The notes beneath the pieces are model-generated. The model worked only from the letters and a program-made list of their open reading frames with translations. It did not search any database and was not told where the DNA came from. The position numbers and the translations under genes are program-made. A DNA stretch of 64,000 nt from Micromonospora cathayae (lineage in GTDB: Bacteria > Actinomycetota > Actinomycetes > Mycobacteriales > Micromonosporaceae): positions 3,935,001-3,999,000 of the forward strand of contig NZ_CP118615.1 of NCBI RefSeq assembly GCF_028993575.1, written 5' to 3'. This document shows positions 54,540-63,118 of the stretch, piece by piece (positions within the stretch are counted from its first letter, which is position 1; each line of letters begins with the position of its first letter).

Positions 54540-56153
54540 TTACCCGAGCGACACCCGGAAGAGCCGGCCGACGGTGGCGCACGGGTCCGGTGTCACCCGG
54601 GCGGCGGTGGCGAGCAACGACAGCGGTTCGTCGCTCCGCCGGACGCTTCCCGGACCGGCTCCCGGAGGCGGCGGCAGCAGGTAGAGCTGGCCGATTCCCC
54701 AGGTCGCGATCCAGTCGCGCCGCTGGGCCACCGTGATGTCGGCGAAGTTGTTCGGGAAGAACGCGGTCCGGCGGCCGGTCAGGGCGCTGTGCCGGCCCAC
54801 CTCCGTGCTGGTGACGATGGTCAGCGTGGTGTCGTTCCGGCAGCGGCGCAGTTCCTGCTCCACCACGCCGCCGGTGAGGGCGTCCGGGTCCGGCGGTGTC
54901 CGGACGAGGTGGTATCCGAGCCCCCAACCGGCCGGTAGCACCAGCAGCAGGACACCGACGGCGAGCCCGGTGCGCCGCCCGGCCAGCCGGGCCGGGACCG
55001 GAGTCCGGCGGACCAGCACGACGGCCAGCAGCAGCATCAGCAGCACGACCAGGCTGAGGTAGCGCCGACTCAGGTACCCGGTGGTCAGTTCGGAGAAGGC
55101 GACCTGCGCGGTCAGGGCGGCCAGCGCGGCCAGGCACACCAGCAGCCAGCGCGGCCCACGGCGAACCGGTCCCCGGCGGCGCAGGAGCAGCAGACCGGCC
55201 GCCACGGTGGCCACGACGGTGGGCGCCAGCACCGCGGCCTTGGCCGCCTGCAGGGCCGCCGCGGGCACGTTGCCGACGACCCGGGCCAGCCAGCCGAGCG
55301 GGTCGTCGGTGACGGTGGGGGTGTGGTCGAGGTCGATCACGTCGGTGACGTACAACTGCGGTACCGCCATCGCGATGACGCGATTGTCCGCGGGGAACGG
55401 TGTACCGAAGTGCGCCAGCCCGTAGCGTGCCCACGGCACCATGACGACCGCGAAGACCAGCCCGGCCGGCACGAGCCAGCGCCAGTCCCGGCGGCGGGCC
55501 ACGACCAGCAGCACCGCCAGGAGCAGCACCGCCGGCAGGGTGTCCGGCCGGGTGAGCACCAGCCCGGCGGCGGCGGCACCGGCCGCCGGCCAGGCCGGTG
55601 CGGGACGCCGTTCCGTGGTGACCAGCGCGAGGACCAGCAGGCTGAGCAGGAGCCCGGCCAGCGGGAAGGTGCGGGCGGTGAGCATCTCGTCGAGATACGG
55701 CACGAAGCCGAGCAGGCCCACGGTCACGAACGGCCCGAGTCCGCGTACGCCCAGGCGACGGCCCAGCACCGACAGCACCGCCGCGGTGGCCAGGACACAT
55801 CCCACCGCGGCGAGGAGACCGGCCTGCGGACCCGTGCGGGTCAGCGCCGCCGTGACGCCGACCAGGATCGGCCAGAGCGGACCGCAGCCCATCGAGTACG
55901 GCTCGGTCGACTGGTAGCTGTGCCGGGACGTGATGCGGAAGAAGTCGCCGCCGAGGGTCTGGGACAGCTCGTAGTAGCGCCACGAGTCCACGTTGTACGG
56001 CGGGCCGTTCCAGTAGTGGAGCAGCAGGAAGGCCAGCATCCCGGCGAGCGACGCCCAACCGGCGGCGACCAGCCAACCGGGCATCGACAGGGTCCGCGTG
56101 GTCTGGACCGGGGCGGCGGTCGGCGCACTGGCGAGCCGTCCGGGCGTACTCAT
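54540..56153 (-). CDS. GT39/ArnT-like membrane glycosyltransferase
   Basis: A 537-residue protein with about 11-12 membrane helices and a soluble C-terminus. The first periplasmic loop after helix 1 has NGPPYNVDSWRYYELSQTLGGDFF, with an acidic pair like the catalytic Asp of GT-C enzymes, then SMGCGPLWPILVG. It probably transfers a sugar from a polyprenyl-phosphate donor to an extracytoplasmic acceptor; the GT2 gene coupled to it (4-base overlap) may supply that donor. Confidence 0.75.
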   Translation of the reverse strand: MSTPGRLASAPTAAPVQTTRTLSMPGWLVAAGWASLAGMLAFLLLHYWNGPPYNVDSWRYYELSQTLGGDFFRITSRHSYQSTEPYSMGCGPLWPILVGVTAALTRTGPQAGLLAAVGCVLATAAVLSVLGRRLGVRGLGPFVTVGLLGFVPYLDEMLTARTFPLAGLLLSLLVLALVTTERRPAPAWPAAGAAAAGLVLTRPDTLPAVLLLAVLLVVARRRDWRWLVPAGLVFAVVMVPWARYGLAHFGTPFPADNRVIAMAVPQLYVTDVIDLDHTPTVTDDPLGWLARVVGNVPAAALQAAKAAVLAPTVVATVAAGLLLLRRRGPVRRGPRWLLVCLAALAALTAQVAFSELTTGYLSRRYLSLVVLLMLLLAVVLVRRTPVPARLAGRRTGLAVGVLLLVLPAGWGLGYHLVRTPPDPDALTGGVVEQELRRCRNDTTLTIVTSTEVGRHSALTGRRTAFFPNNFADITVAQRRDWIATWGIGQLYLLPPPPGAGPGSVRRSDEPLSLLATAARVTPDPCATVGRLFRVSLG

Positions 56154-57178
56154 GCGCCCGCCCCGAGCGTCGCCGGGTGGGCCGGTGCGTTCGTCAGCTG
56201 TTCGTGCAGGTACGGCCCCGGCGGTCCGGCGTCCTGTCCGGGCAGCTCAGCCGAGTGGTACACCATCGCGTCCTGCACCGAGTACATCGGCCGGGCGCGC
56301 ACCTCGACCAGGATCCGCGCCAGGTACTCCCCGAGCACCCCGAGGATGAGGAACACGCCGGTGAACCCGCCCGACACCAGGATCGCCAGCGTGGTCCACC
56401 CCTCTATGAGGTCGGACTTGAAGAGGAACACCGCGGTCGCGTAGCCGATCCCGGCGAGCGACAGGGATCCGAACATCAGGGACAACCGGTGTGCCACGCG
56501 CAGCCCGAAGTTGGAGAACGACAGCAGGACGTCGAAGGCCAGGCTGGAGGTCTCCCGGTTCAGCCGACGGCGATGGGCGGTGCTGTCCACCGTGGTACGG
56601 GTGTACCGCAGATGCTGGTGCCGGTGCCCGAGGATCGCGTACAGGGCCTTGCGGTAGCGGACCTTCTCCCGCATGGCCAGCATCGCGGCCAACGCGCGTC
56701 GGGAGGTCAACCGCAGGCGTTCGGTCCGCAGCGGGGTGTCCAGGTCGCTGTAGTGGTTGACCAGGCGGTAGAAGATCCGGCTGCGCAACGGACCGTCGTC
56801 GCCGCTGGCGGTGACGATGTCGCAGCCACCGGTGGTGCCGACCTGATACATCAGGGCGAGGGTGTCCAGCGGGAAGTCCACGGTCGGGCTCTCCAGTTCG
56901 AAGACCCAGTCGCCCATCGCCCGGTCCAGCCCGGCCTTGATGCCGGCCTCCACGCCGTGCCGCCGGGCCAGCCGGATCACCACCGCGTTGAGCCGGTGCC
57001 GGGTCGCGCAGGCCCGCACCAGCGGGGTGGGGTCGTTCGTCGAGTTGTCGTCGACCACCACCAGTTCGTGCAGTTCGAAATGTTCGGTGAGCCAGGGCCC
57101 CACCTGTTCCAGGAACCGTTCCAGTGCCGCGTCGTTGCGGCAGTAGAGCACGAGACTCACGAAGGTCTTGAATGCCAT
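56150..57178 (-). CDS. Glycosyltransferase family 2 with C-terminal membrane helices
   Basis: A 342-residue protein of the polyprenyl-phosphate glycosyltransferase type (GtrB/ArnC-like): LVVVDDNSTNDPTPLV, MGDWVFELESPTVDFP in place of the usual DADLQ motif, and two C-terminal helices (LAGIGYATAVFLF, TLAILVSGGFTGVFLILGVLGEYLARI). Lack of a clear DxD makes the donor site unusual. It overlaps both neighbours. Confidence 0.82.
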   Translation of the reverse strand: MAFKTFVSLVLYCRNDAALERFLEQVGPWLTEHFELHELVVVDDNSTNDPTPLVRACATRHRLNAVVIRLARRHGVEAGIKAGLDRAMGDWVFELESPTVDFPLDTLALMYQVGTTGGCDIVTASGDDGPLRSRIFYRLVNHYSDLDTPLRTERLRLTSRRALAAMLAMREKVRYRKALYAILGHRHQHLRYTRTTVDSTAHRRRLNRETSSLAFDVLLSFSNFGLRVAHRLSLMFGSLSLAGIGYATAVFLFKSDLIEGWTTLAILVSGGFTGVFLILGVLGEYLARILVEVRARPMYSVQDAMVYHSAELPGQDAGPPGPYLHEQLTNAPAHPATLGAGA

Positions 57179-58302
57179 AGCACCTCATCGAGGTCGTAGA
57201 TGGTGTTCACTTTGCCGCTGAGCAACGTGACGAACGAGGGACGCTCGCTGTCTGTCCGGATGAGGGTGGGGCGGGAATCGTCCACCTCCGCGGTGCGGAG
57301 CACGGCTTTGACCGCGAACAGGCTCTCCACCCGGCGCAGTTGTCCGGCCGTCGGAAGGAAGCGTTGGGTGAGCGTTCGCATGTAGGGGTAACTGCTCGCC
57401 GGCCGGGCGGAACAGGTTCCGCAGTTGGCCAGGACGGCCGGCCCGCAGTCCGGGATCCGCTCCTGGCACGGGAACGTCGGCAGGGTGTCGGTACTGGTCA
57501 GCCGTGGTGTGTAGGCCACGCTGCTGAGGCTGTGCCACGGGGTGTGCCCGAACGGCATGAGGGAGAAGAACGAGCCGTCCAGCACGGTGACCGCCACGTC
57601 CCGGTGGGCCGGGGCGTCGACCAGCACCATCTCGCACAACTCGTACTTGAGCGGCACCGGCGGCAGGTCGAACGTGGCGAGCAGGGCGTTGGTGCCGGCG
57701 TAGGTCGCGTTGACGACCGCCCCGGCCGCCACCTGCGTGCCGGATCGCAGCGTCGTCCGCCAGACGTCACCGTCGCGTCCGGCCTCGACCACGGTGTCGC
57801 CGAGGAACCACCGCAGCCGACCCGGGTACGCGTCCACCCGGGCCAGTAGTGCCGTGCGCAGCGCCGGTGCGTCGAAACTGAACTCGTCGGTCTCGTACGC
57901 CGCCTCGACACTGCCGTTCAGGAAGAACTCCGCCGGGTCGATCCGGGTGGCGGGTACCCCGACCGTGGAGCAGAACTTCTCGAAATGGTGGGCATCCACG
58001 AAGGAGCCTTCCGCCGCGATCGCGTACACGGACCGGAATCGTCGGTTGACCGCGGTGGGGAAGTCCCGGAGAAACCGGGTGTAATAGCTGGCTGAACGTA
58101 GGGCGGTATACACGCTGCGCGGATAGTGGTAGCCGTTGTGGGCGCGGGCCTGGTTGATCAGGCTGGCCCTTACCAGCGGACGCCGCTCGATGTCGACCAC
58201 TGCGACGGACCGGCCTTGGGCGAGTTGCCGCCAGGCGGCCCACAGGCCGAAGATCCCCGCGCCCAAGACGAGGGTATCGACAGAAACGCGCTCCGTGCCC
58301 AT
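57157..58302 (-). CDS. FAD-dependent oxidoreductase (DAO family)
   Basis: A 381-residue flavoprotein. FAD motif VDTLVLGAGIFGLWAAWRQLAQGRSVAVVDIE, followed by NQARAHNGYHYPRSVYTA, and a closing GKVNTIYDLDEVL. It is likely to oxidise a sugar or sugar-like substrate. Its 3' end overlaps the GT2 gene by 22 bases; it starts the - strand operon, divergent from the epimerase-like gene with only 57 bases between them. Confidence 0.83.
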   Translation of the reverse strand: MGTERVSVDTLVLGAGIFGLWAAWRQLAQGRSVAVVDIERRPLVRASLINQARAHNGYHYPRSVYTALRSASYYTRFLRDFPTAVNRRFRSVYAIAAEGSFVDAHHFEKFCSTVGVPATRIDPAEFFLNGSVEAAYETDEFSFDAPALRTALLARVDAYPGRLRWFLGDTVVEAGRDGDVWRTTLRSGTQVAAGAVVNATYAGTNALLATFDLPPVPLKYELCEMVLVDAPAHRDVAVTVLDGSFFSLMPFGHTPWHSLSSVAYTPRLTSTDTLPTFPCQERIPDCGPAVLANCGTCSARPASSYPYMRTLTQRFLPTAGQLRRVESLFAVKAVLRTAEVDDSRPTLIRTDSERPSFVTLLSGKVNTIYDLDEVLWHSRPS

Positions 58303-58359
58303 ATTTGAAAGGCTAACATCGTTTTTGCCCGTTTATCGTCGCATATCATGAGGTGAGTG

Positions 58360-59127
58360 ATGCTCACAGCTCTGGTCGGTCATACCGGTTTCGTCGGCGG
58401 CAACCTTGCCCGGCAACGCGCCTACGACGTCGAGGTCAACCGGGCCACCGTCGGCGCGATCGAAGGGCGACGGTTCGCCCGGCTCGTCATCAGCGCCGCG
58501 CCGGGGGTGAAGTGGCGGGCGAACACCGACCCGGACACCGATCGTCGCGCCATCGACGCACTCGTGGCCCACCTGCGCACCACCACGGCGGACGAGGCCA
58601 TCCTCATCTCCACCGTCGACGTCTACCCGCAGCCGCAGGGCGTGGACGAGACGACGCCCGTCGAACCAGCCGACCATCCACAGGCGTACGGCCGCAACCG
58701 GCTCCGGCTGGAACGGTTCGTCCGACAGCACTACCCCCGCTGTCTGGTGGTCCGGTTGCCGGCCCTGTTCGGACCGGACCTGCGCAAGAACCTCATCCAC
58801 GACCTGGCCACCGGGCGGACCGAGGAGTTCTGCCACCGGAACTCGACCTTCCAGTTCTACGACCTGCAGCGACTGACCGGTGACCTCGACCGGGCCAGCG
58901 CGGCGGGGCTGACCGTGCTCAACCTGGCCACCGAGCCGCTCTCCGCGCAGACCGTCGCCCGGGAGGTGTTCGGACGCACGCTGAGCTGCGAGACGGTGGA
59001 CCGGGTCGACTACGACACGCGCACCCGGCACGCTGCGGTGTTCGGCGCCGAGGGGGCCTACGTCAGCGGCCGTGACGAGGTGCTCGCCCGGCTGCGGGCG
59101 TTCGCCCGGGACCGGGTGGCGGCATGA
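58360..59127 (+). CDS. NAD(P)-binding epimerase/dehydratase-like protein
   Basis: A 255-residue short Rossmann protein. Cofactor loop LVGHTGFVGGNLARQ, Ser/Thr in ILISTVDVYPQP, and the active-site tyrosine in AYGRNRLRLERF, where the usual YxxxK lysine is Arg. It lacks much of the C-terminal substrate domain. ATG 58360 is preferred to GTG 58357 for GAGG spacing. It overlaps the next gene by 4 bases. Confidence 0.8.
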   Translation: MLTALVGHTGFVGGNLARQRAYDVEVNRATVGAIEGRRFARLVISAAPGVKWRANTDPDTDRRAIDALVAHLRTTTADEAILISTVDVYPQPQGVDETTPVEPADHPQAYGRNRLRLERFVRQHYPRCLVVRLPALFGPDLRKNLIHDLATGRTEEFCHRNSTFQFYDLQRLTGDLDRASAAGLTVLNLATEPLSAQTVAREVFGRTLSCETVDRVDYDTRTRHAAVFGAEGAYVSGRDEVLARLRAFARDRVAA

Positions 59128-59936
59128 AGGTGGCGATCAGCAACATCGCGTGGCAGCCCGCCGACGACGAGAAGGTCGCCGACCTGCTGCGCCACGCGGG
59201 TGTCGCGGGCCTCGAGGTGGCCCCCACGAGGATCTGGCCGGACCTGGCCGCGGTCTCCCTCGACCAGGCCCACACGTACGGGCGGTCGTGGGCCCGCGCC
59301 GGCCTGCCGGTGGTCGCCGCCCAGTCGCTGCTGTACGGCCGCCCCGACCTCACCCTGTTCGGGCCGGAGCAGGAGGAGTTCGTCGCCTACCTGTGCCGGG
59401 TGATCGACCTGTGCGCCGCGATGGGTGCCACCGCGCTGGTCTTCGGTAGCCCCCGTAACCGGCAGCGGCACGGCCTGCCGGTCGAGGCAGCGGACCGCAT
59501 CGCCGTCGACGTCTTCGGCCGGTTGGCGGAACGGGCGAACGCGGCCGGGGCGAGCCTGTGCCTGGAGGCCAACCCGGCGGTGTACGGCGCCGACTACCTG
59601 CTGCGGGCGGCGGAGGCGGCGGCGCTGGTGGTCGCGGTCGACTCGCCGGGGCTGCGGCTGCACCTGGACACCGCCTGCATGGCGTTGGCCGGAGACGACG
59701 CGTCAGCGTGCGTACACCGCTTCGCCCCGCTGCTGCGGCACGCCCATCTGAGCGAACCCGACCTGGCTGCGGTCGGCACCCCCGACCGTGGGCACGCCGA
59801 CTTCGTGGCCGCCCTGCGCGCCGTGGACTACGACCGGTACCTCAGTGTGGAGATGCGCCCGGCGCAGGGCGACCGGGTGGCGGCCGTGGAGCGTGCCGTG
59901 CGCTACGCCGTGGCTCTCTGCGGAGGCCGGTCATGA
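59124..59936 (+). CDS. Sugar phosphate isomerase/epimerase (xylose isomerase-like TIM barrel)
   Basis: A 270-residue TIM barrel of the AP-endonuclease-2 family. Metal ligands are suggested by Glu in LCLEANPAVYG, Asp/His in LHLDTACM and RHAHLSEPD, and Glu in SVEMRPAQ. It probably isomerises a sugar or inositol-type substrate. Coupled by ATGA overlaps to both neighbours. Confidence 0.85.
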   Translation: MKVAISNIAWQPADDEKVADLLRHAGVAGLEVAPTRIWPDLAAVSLDQAHTYGRSWARAGLPVVAAQSLLYGRPDLTLFGPEQEEFVAYLCRVIDLCAAMGATALVFGSPRNRQRHGLPVEAADRIAVDVFGRLAERANAAGASLCLEANPAVYGADYLLRAAEAAALVVAVDSPGLRLHLDTACMALAGDDASACVHRFAPLLRHAHLSEPDLAAVGTPDRGHADFVAALRAVDYDRYLSVEMRPAQGDRVAAVERAVRYAVALCGGRS

Positions 59937-60778
59937 CCGGCACGCGACAGGTCCACCAGGAGGAGGACCGGCAGGTTCCGCGCTACGAGCGGTACGACTT
60001 CGCTCCCCGGCGCAGCCGCTACGCGGTGGTGGTACCCGTGATCAACGAGGGCGAGCGGCTCCGCGCGCAGCTGCGCCGGATGCACGACTGCGGTCACGGC
60101 CTGGACGTGTTGATCGCGGACGGGGGCAGCACGGACGGCTCCCTGTCCGAGGGCTTCCTGGCCGCCCACGGGGTACGGTCGGTGCTGGTCAAGAGCGGTC
60201 CGGGGCGGCTCAGCGCCCAACTGCGGATGGCCTTCGCCGCCACGCTGGCCGACGGCTACCACGGGGTGATCACCCTGGACGGCAACGGCAAGGACGGCGT
60301 CGAGGCGATCGCGCGGTTCCGGGCCAGGCTGGACCAGGGGTACGACTACGTGCAGGGCTCCCGCTTCGTCGCCGGTGGCGCGGCGGTGAACACGCCGTGG
60401 TCGCGGTACCTGGGTATCCGCCTGGTGCACGCGCCGATGCTGTCGGCCGGCGGGCGGACCTGGTACACCGACACCACCAACGGGTTCCGGGGGCACTCGG
60501 CGCGGCTGCTGGCCGATCCCCGGGTGGGTGTGTTCCGCGACGTGTTCGACGCGTACGAACTGTTGGCGTACCTGCCGGTGCGGGCGGCCCGGCTGGGGCT
60601 ACGGGTCTGCGAGGTGCCGGTGACCCGGGCGTACCCGACGGGGACGGTGCCGACCAAGATCAAAGGGTGGTCCGGGAACCTGGACCTGCTGGCCGTCGCC
60701 GCCCGGGCCGCAACCGGCCGCTACGACCCCGCCCGGACCCCCTCCACCGGGGAGGTCCCCGGGCGGCGTACGGCGTGA
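59933..60778 (+). CDS. Glycosyltransferase family 2 (DPM1-like)
   Basis: A 281-residue GT-A enzyme: YAVVVPVINEGERLRAQLRRM, LIADGGSTDGS, GVITLDGNGKDGVEAI (DxN in place of DxD) and VQGSRFVAGG ... TNGFRGHSARLL. No membrane helices are seen. With the TIM barrel and epimerase-like proteins it forms the right-hand operon of the glycan locus. ATG 59933 overlaps the preceding stop. Confidence 0.85.
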   Translation: MTGTRQVHQEEDRQVPRYERYDFAPRRSRYAVVVPVINEGERLRAQLRRMHDCGHGLDVLIADGGSTDGSLSEGFLAAHGVRSVLVKSGPGRLSAQLRMAFAATLADGYHGVITLDGNGKDGVEAIARFRARLDQGYDYVQGSRFVAGGAAVNTPWSRYLGIRLVHAPMLSAGGRTWYTDTTNGFRGHSARLLADPRVGVFRDVFDAYELLAYLPVRAARLGLRVCEVPVTRAYPTGTVPTKIKGWSGNLDLLAVAARAATGRYDPARTPSTGEVPGRRTA

Positions 60779-60875
60779 CGTGCGGTACCCGGGCAGCGCC
60801 GACCGGGGGCGCTGCCCGCGGCGGGCGGGTCCGCTCATGGAACCCGCCCGCCTTCCGGTGACCCGCTCCGGGTGA

Positions 60876-62540
60876 TCAGGCGCAGGACGCGCCGTTGAGG
60901 GTGAACGCGGCGGGGGCCGGGTTCGTCCCGGAGTAGCTGCCGTTGAAGCCGAAGCTGACCGTGCCACCCGCCGCGATGGTGCCGTTCCAGGAGAGGTTCC
61001 GGGCGGTCACCGCCGTGCCCTGCTGGCTGATCTGCGCGCTCCACCAGTTCGTGACGCGCTGGTTGCCGGCGTACGTCCAACCGACCGTCCAGCCGTTGAC
61101 CGGGGCCGGGCCGGTGTTGGTCACCGTGACGCTGGCCGTGAAGCCGGTGCCCCACTGACTGTCCACCCGGTACGTGACGGTGCACGTCGCCGGGGGCGGG
61201 CTGGCCGCGAACGACACCCGGTGCAACTGGCCGGGCAGGTCGTTGGCCAGGTAGATCTCACCGTCGGCGTTCAGCCCCAGGGTGGTGGGCTGGATGGTCA
61301 GCTCGCCGAGCCTCCGGGTGGCGTAGCTGCCGTCGGCGTTGGGGCGGATGGCGAACGCGGTACCGGAGCAGTAGTCGGTCGCCAGGTAGGTGCCGGCGGC
61401 GATGTCGGCGTACTGGCTGCCCCGGTAGACGTGGCCGCCGATGACGGCACAGCCGTCCACCGAGGTCTGGTAGTGGTACACCGGATCGACGTACCGTGCG
61501 CCGGCCACGCAGCGGGCCGGGTTGAAGACCTGCGGTCCCTCCCGGCAGGACCAGCCGAGGTTGGCGCCACGCTGGTCCGCGCGCAGGTGGTTGATCTCCT
61601 CGTAGGTGCCCTGGCCCACGTCGGCGACCCAGAGTGACCCGTCGGCCGGGTCGAACGAGAACCGCCACGGGTTGCGCAGGCCGTACGCCCAGATCTCCGG
61701 CCGGGCCCCGGCGGTGCCGACGAACGGGTTGTCCGCCGGTACGCAGTACGGTCGGCCGTCGCAGCTGCGGGAGACGTCCAGCCGGACGATCTTGCCGAGC
61801 AGCGTGCCCAGGTTCTGCCCGGTGTTCAGTTGGTCGTCCGCGCCGCCGCCGTCACCGATGCTCCAGTAGAGGTGGCCGTCGGGGCCGAAGGCGAGCTGAC
61901 CGCCGTTGTGGTTGCTGAACTCCGCGTGCGCCTGGCTGAGCAGCACCTCCTCACGTGCTGCCGGCACCGGGTGCTGTCCGGCGCTGTCCAGGACGAACCG
62001 GGACAGGGTGACCGCCCCGTCGGGCAGCGCCGTGTAGGCGACGTAGAGGGACCGGGTGGTGGCGAAGTTCGGTGAGGTCACGATGCCGAGCAGGCCGCGT
62101 TCGTTGCCGGAGGTGGACACCCGGGTGGTGAGGTCCAGCAGTGGGGTGGCCGCGAGTCCGGTGTCCTCGTGGTAGACCCGGACGGTGCCGGCCTTCTCGG
62201 TGACGAACAGCCGGTCGCTGCCGTCGTCCGGGGCGTGGATGGCGGTCGGCCGGCGCAGGCCGGAGGCGACCTGGGTGGTGCTGACGGTCAGCCGGTCCAG
62301 CGGCACCGCGGCCGGGCCGACCCCGCTCCGCCCGACCCCGGCGGCCGGCGCGGCCCGGTGGTCGGGGCCGGCCACCCCGTCGGCACCGGCCGGCGTGGAG
62401 GGGCCGGCCGGGGCGGAGCGGGCGGCTCCGCCGTCGAGGGTGGTGGGGGCGGACAGGGCGGGGGTGGGCGGCAGGAGCAGCCCGGCCGTCAGGACGAGTC
62501 CGGTGACGGTCGCCAGGGTGCTCCTACTGGCAGTAGGCAT
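60876..62540 (-). CDS. Secreted sorbosone/glucose dehydrogenase-like protein with CBM2
   Basis: A 554-residue exported protein. Signal peptide about 1-30 (LATVTGLVLTAGLLLPPTPALS), a six-bladed propeller of the PQQ-dependent sugar dehydrogenase family (about 85-445: RLFVTEKAGTVRVYHEDTGL, GNERGLLGIVTSPNF, GPDGHLYWSIGDGG, YGLRNPWRFSFDP), and a C-terminal CBM2 (about 452-554, CTVTYRVDSQWGTGFTASVTVTN ... WNGTIAAGGTVSFGFNGSYSG) for cellulose or chitin. Related fungal enzymes (AA12) oxidise sugars and feed electrons to polysaccharide monooxygenases. A CebR-like operator lies 72 bases upstream. Confidence 0.88.
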   Translation of the reverse strand: MPTASRSTLATVTGLVLTAGLLLPPTPALSAPTTLDGGAARSAPAGPSTPAGADGVAGPDHRAAPAAGVGRSGVGPAAVPLDRLTVSTTQVASGLRRPTAIHAPDDGSDRLFVTEKAGTVRVYHEDTGLAATPLLDLTTRVSTSGNERGLLGIVTSPNFATTRSLYVAYTALPDGAVTLSRFVLDSAGQHPVPAAREEVLLSQAHAEFSNHNGGQLAFGPDGHLYWSIGDGGGADDQLNTGQNLGTLLGKIVRLDVSRSCDGRPYCVPADNPFVGTAGARPEIWAYGLRNPWRFSFDPADGSLWVADVGQGTYEEINHLRADQRGANLGWSCREGPQVFNPARCVAGARYVDPVYHYQTSVDGCAVIGGHVYRGSQYADIAAGTYLATDYCSGTAFAIRPNADGSYATRRLGELTIQPTTLGLNADGEIYLANDLPGQLHRVSFAASPPPATCTVTYRVDSQWGTGFTASVTVTNTGPAPVNGWTVGWTYAGNQRVTNWWSAQISQQGTAVTARNLSWNGTIAAGGTVSFGFNGSYSGTNPAPAAFTLNGASCA

Positions 62541-62611
62541 GTCGACTCCAATCTTCGGTCGAAGTCAATGTCCGGGTGGTTTCGGCGTTCATCTATGCGT
62601 ATCCCGCCTGA

Positions 62612-62625
62612 TGGAAGCGCTCCCA
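62612..62625. promoter_or_regulatory. CebR/LacI-type operator
   Basis: TGGAAGCGCTCCCA, 13 of 14 bases equal to the Streptomyces CebR box TGGGAGCGCTCCCA. It lies in the divergent region between the CBM2 gene (-) and the cupin gene (+). Predicts induction by cellobiose or cellotriose. Confidence 0.75.
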
Positions 62626-62698
62626 GGTGCGCGGTCCCGCACCCTGGAACCCGCTGCCCCGTTCCGGCGGGCTGAAGCCGACGGTGGCACGCCCTACC

Positions 62699-63118
62699 AT
62701 GGCGCGGGTGGACAAGGTGCAGCTCCGCCGGCTACCCGTGACCGAACCGCCGATCCCGCCCGGCGGCGGGCGGATCCAGTCGGACGCGGGCGAACTGGCC
62801 CAGATCGCCAGCGGCCCCGACGCGTACCGGTTCGTCGCCTACCTGGAGCTGCGACCCGGCCGACCGCGCGGCAACCACTACCACACCCGCAAGACCGAGA
62901 CCCTGTACGTCGTCAGCGGCCGGGTGCGCGCGGTCTTCCACGACCTGACGTCGGGGCGGCGCAGCGAGGCGGTGCTGGAACCGGGCCACCTGGTGACGAT
63001 CCAGCCGCACTGCGCGCACGTCTTCCACGCCCTCGACCCGGCGCAGGCGGTCGAGCTGGCCGACGTCCCCTACGACCCGGCGGACACCCACCCGCACCAG
63101 GTCGGCGAGCGGGCCTAG
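62699..63118 (+). CDS. Cupin-domain protein
   Basis: A 139-residue single-domain cupin. Motif 1 GNHYHTRKTETLYVVSGRVRA carries the two His and Glu metal ligands; motif 2 PGHLVTIQPHCAHVFHA carries the last His. The ATG at 62699 has no ribosome site and may be leaderless; GTG 62708 is possible. The reaction is unknown; similar short cupins are sugar epimerase-like or dioxygenase-like. Its stop is directly adjacent to the stop of the convergent pentapeptide gene. Confidence 0.83.
   Translation: MARVDKVQLRRLPVTEPPIPPGGGRIQSDAGELAQIASGPDAYRFVAYLELRPGRPRGNHYHTRKTETLYVVSGRVRAVFHDLTSGRRSEAVLEPGHLVTIQPHCAHVFHALDPAQAVELADVPYDPADTHPHQVGERA

Noticed and set aside
54308..54736. 142-codon + strand frame between the two - strand operons
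   Set aside because: It runs through the terminator hairpin and antisense to the GT39-like gene, and lacks domain or start signals.
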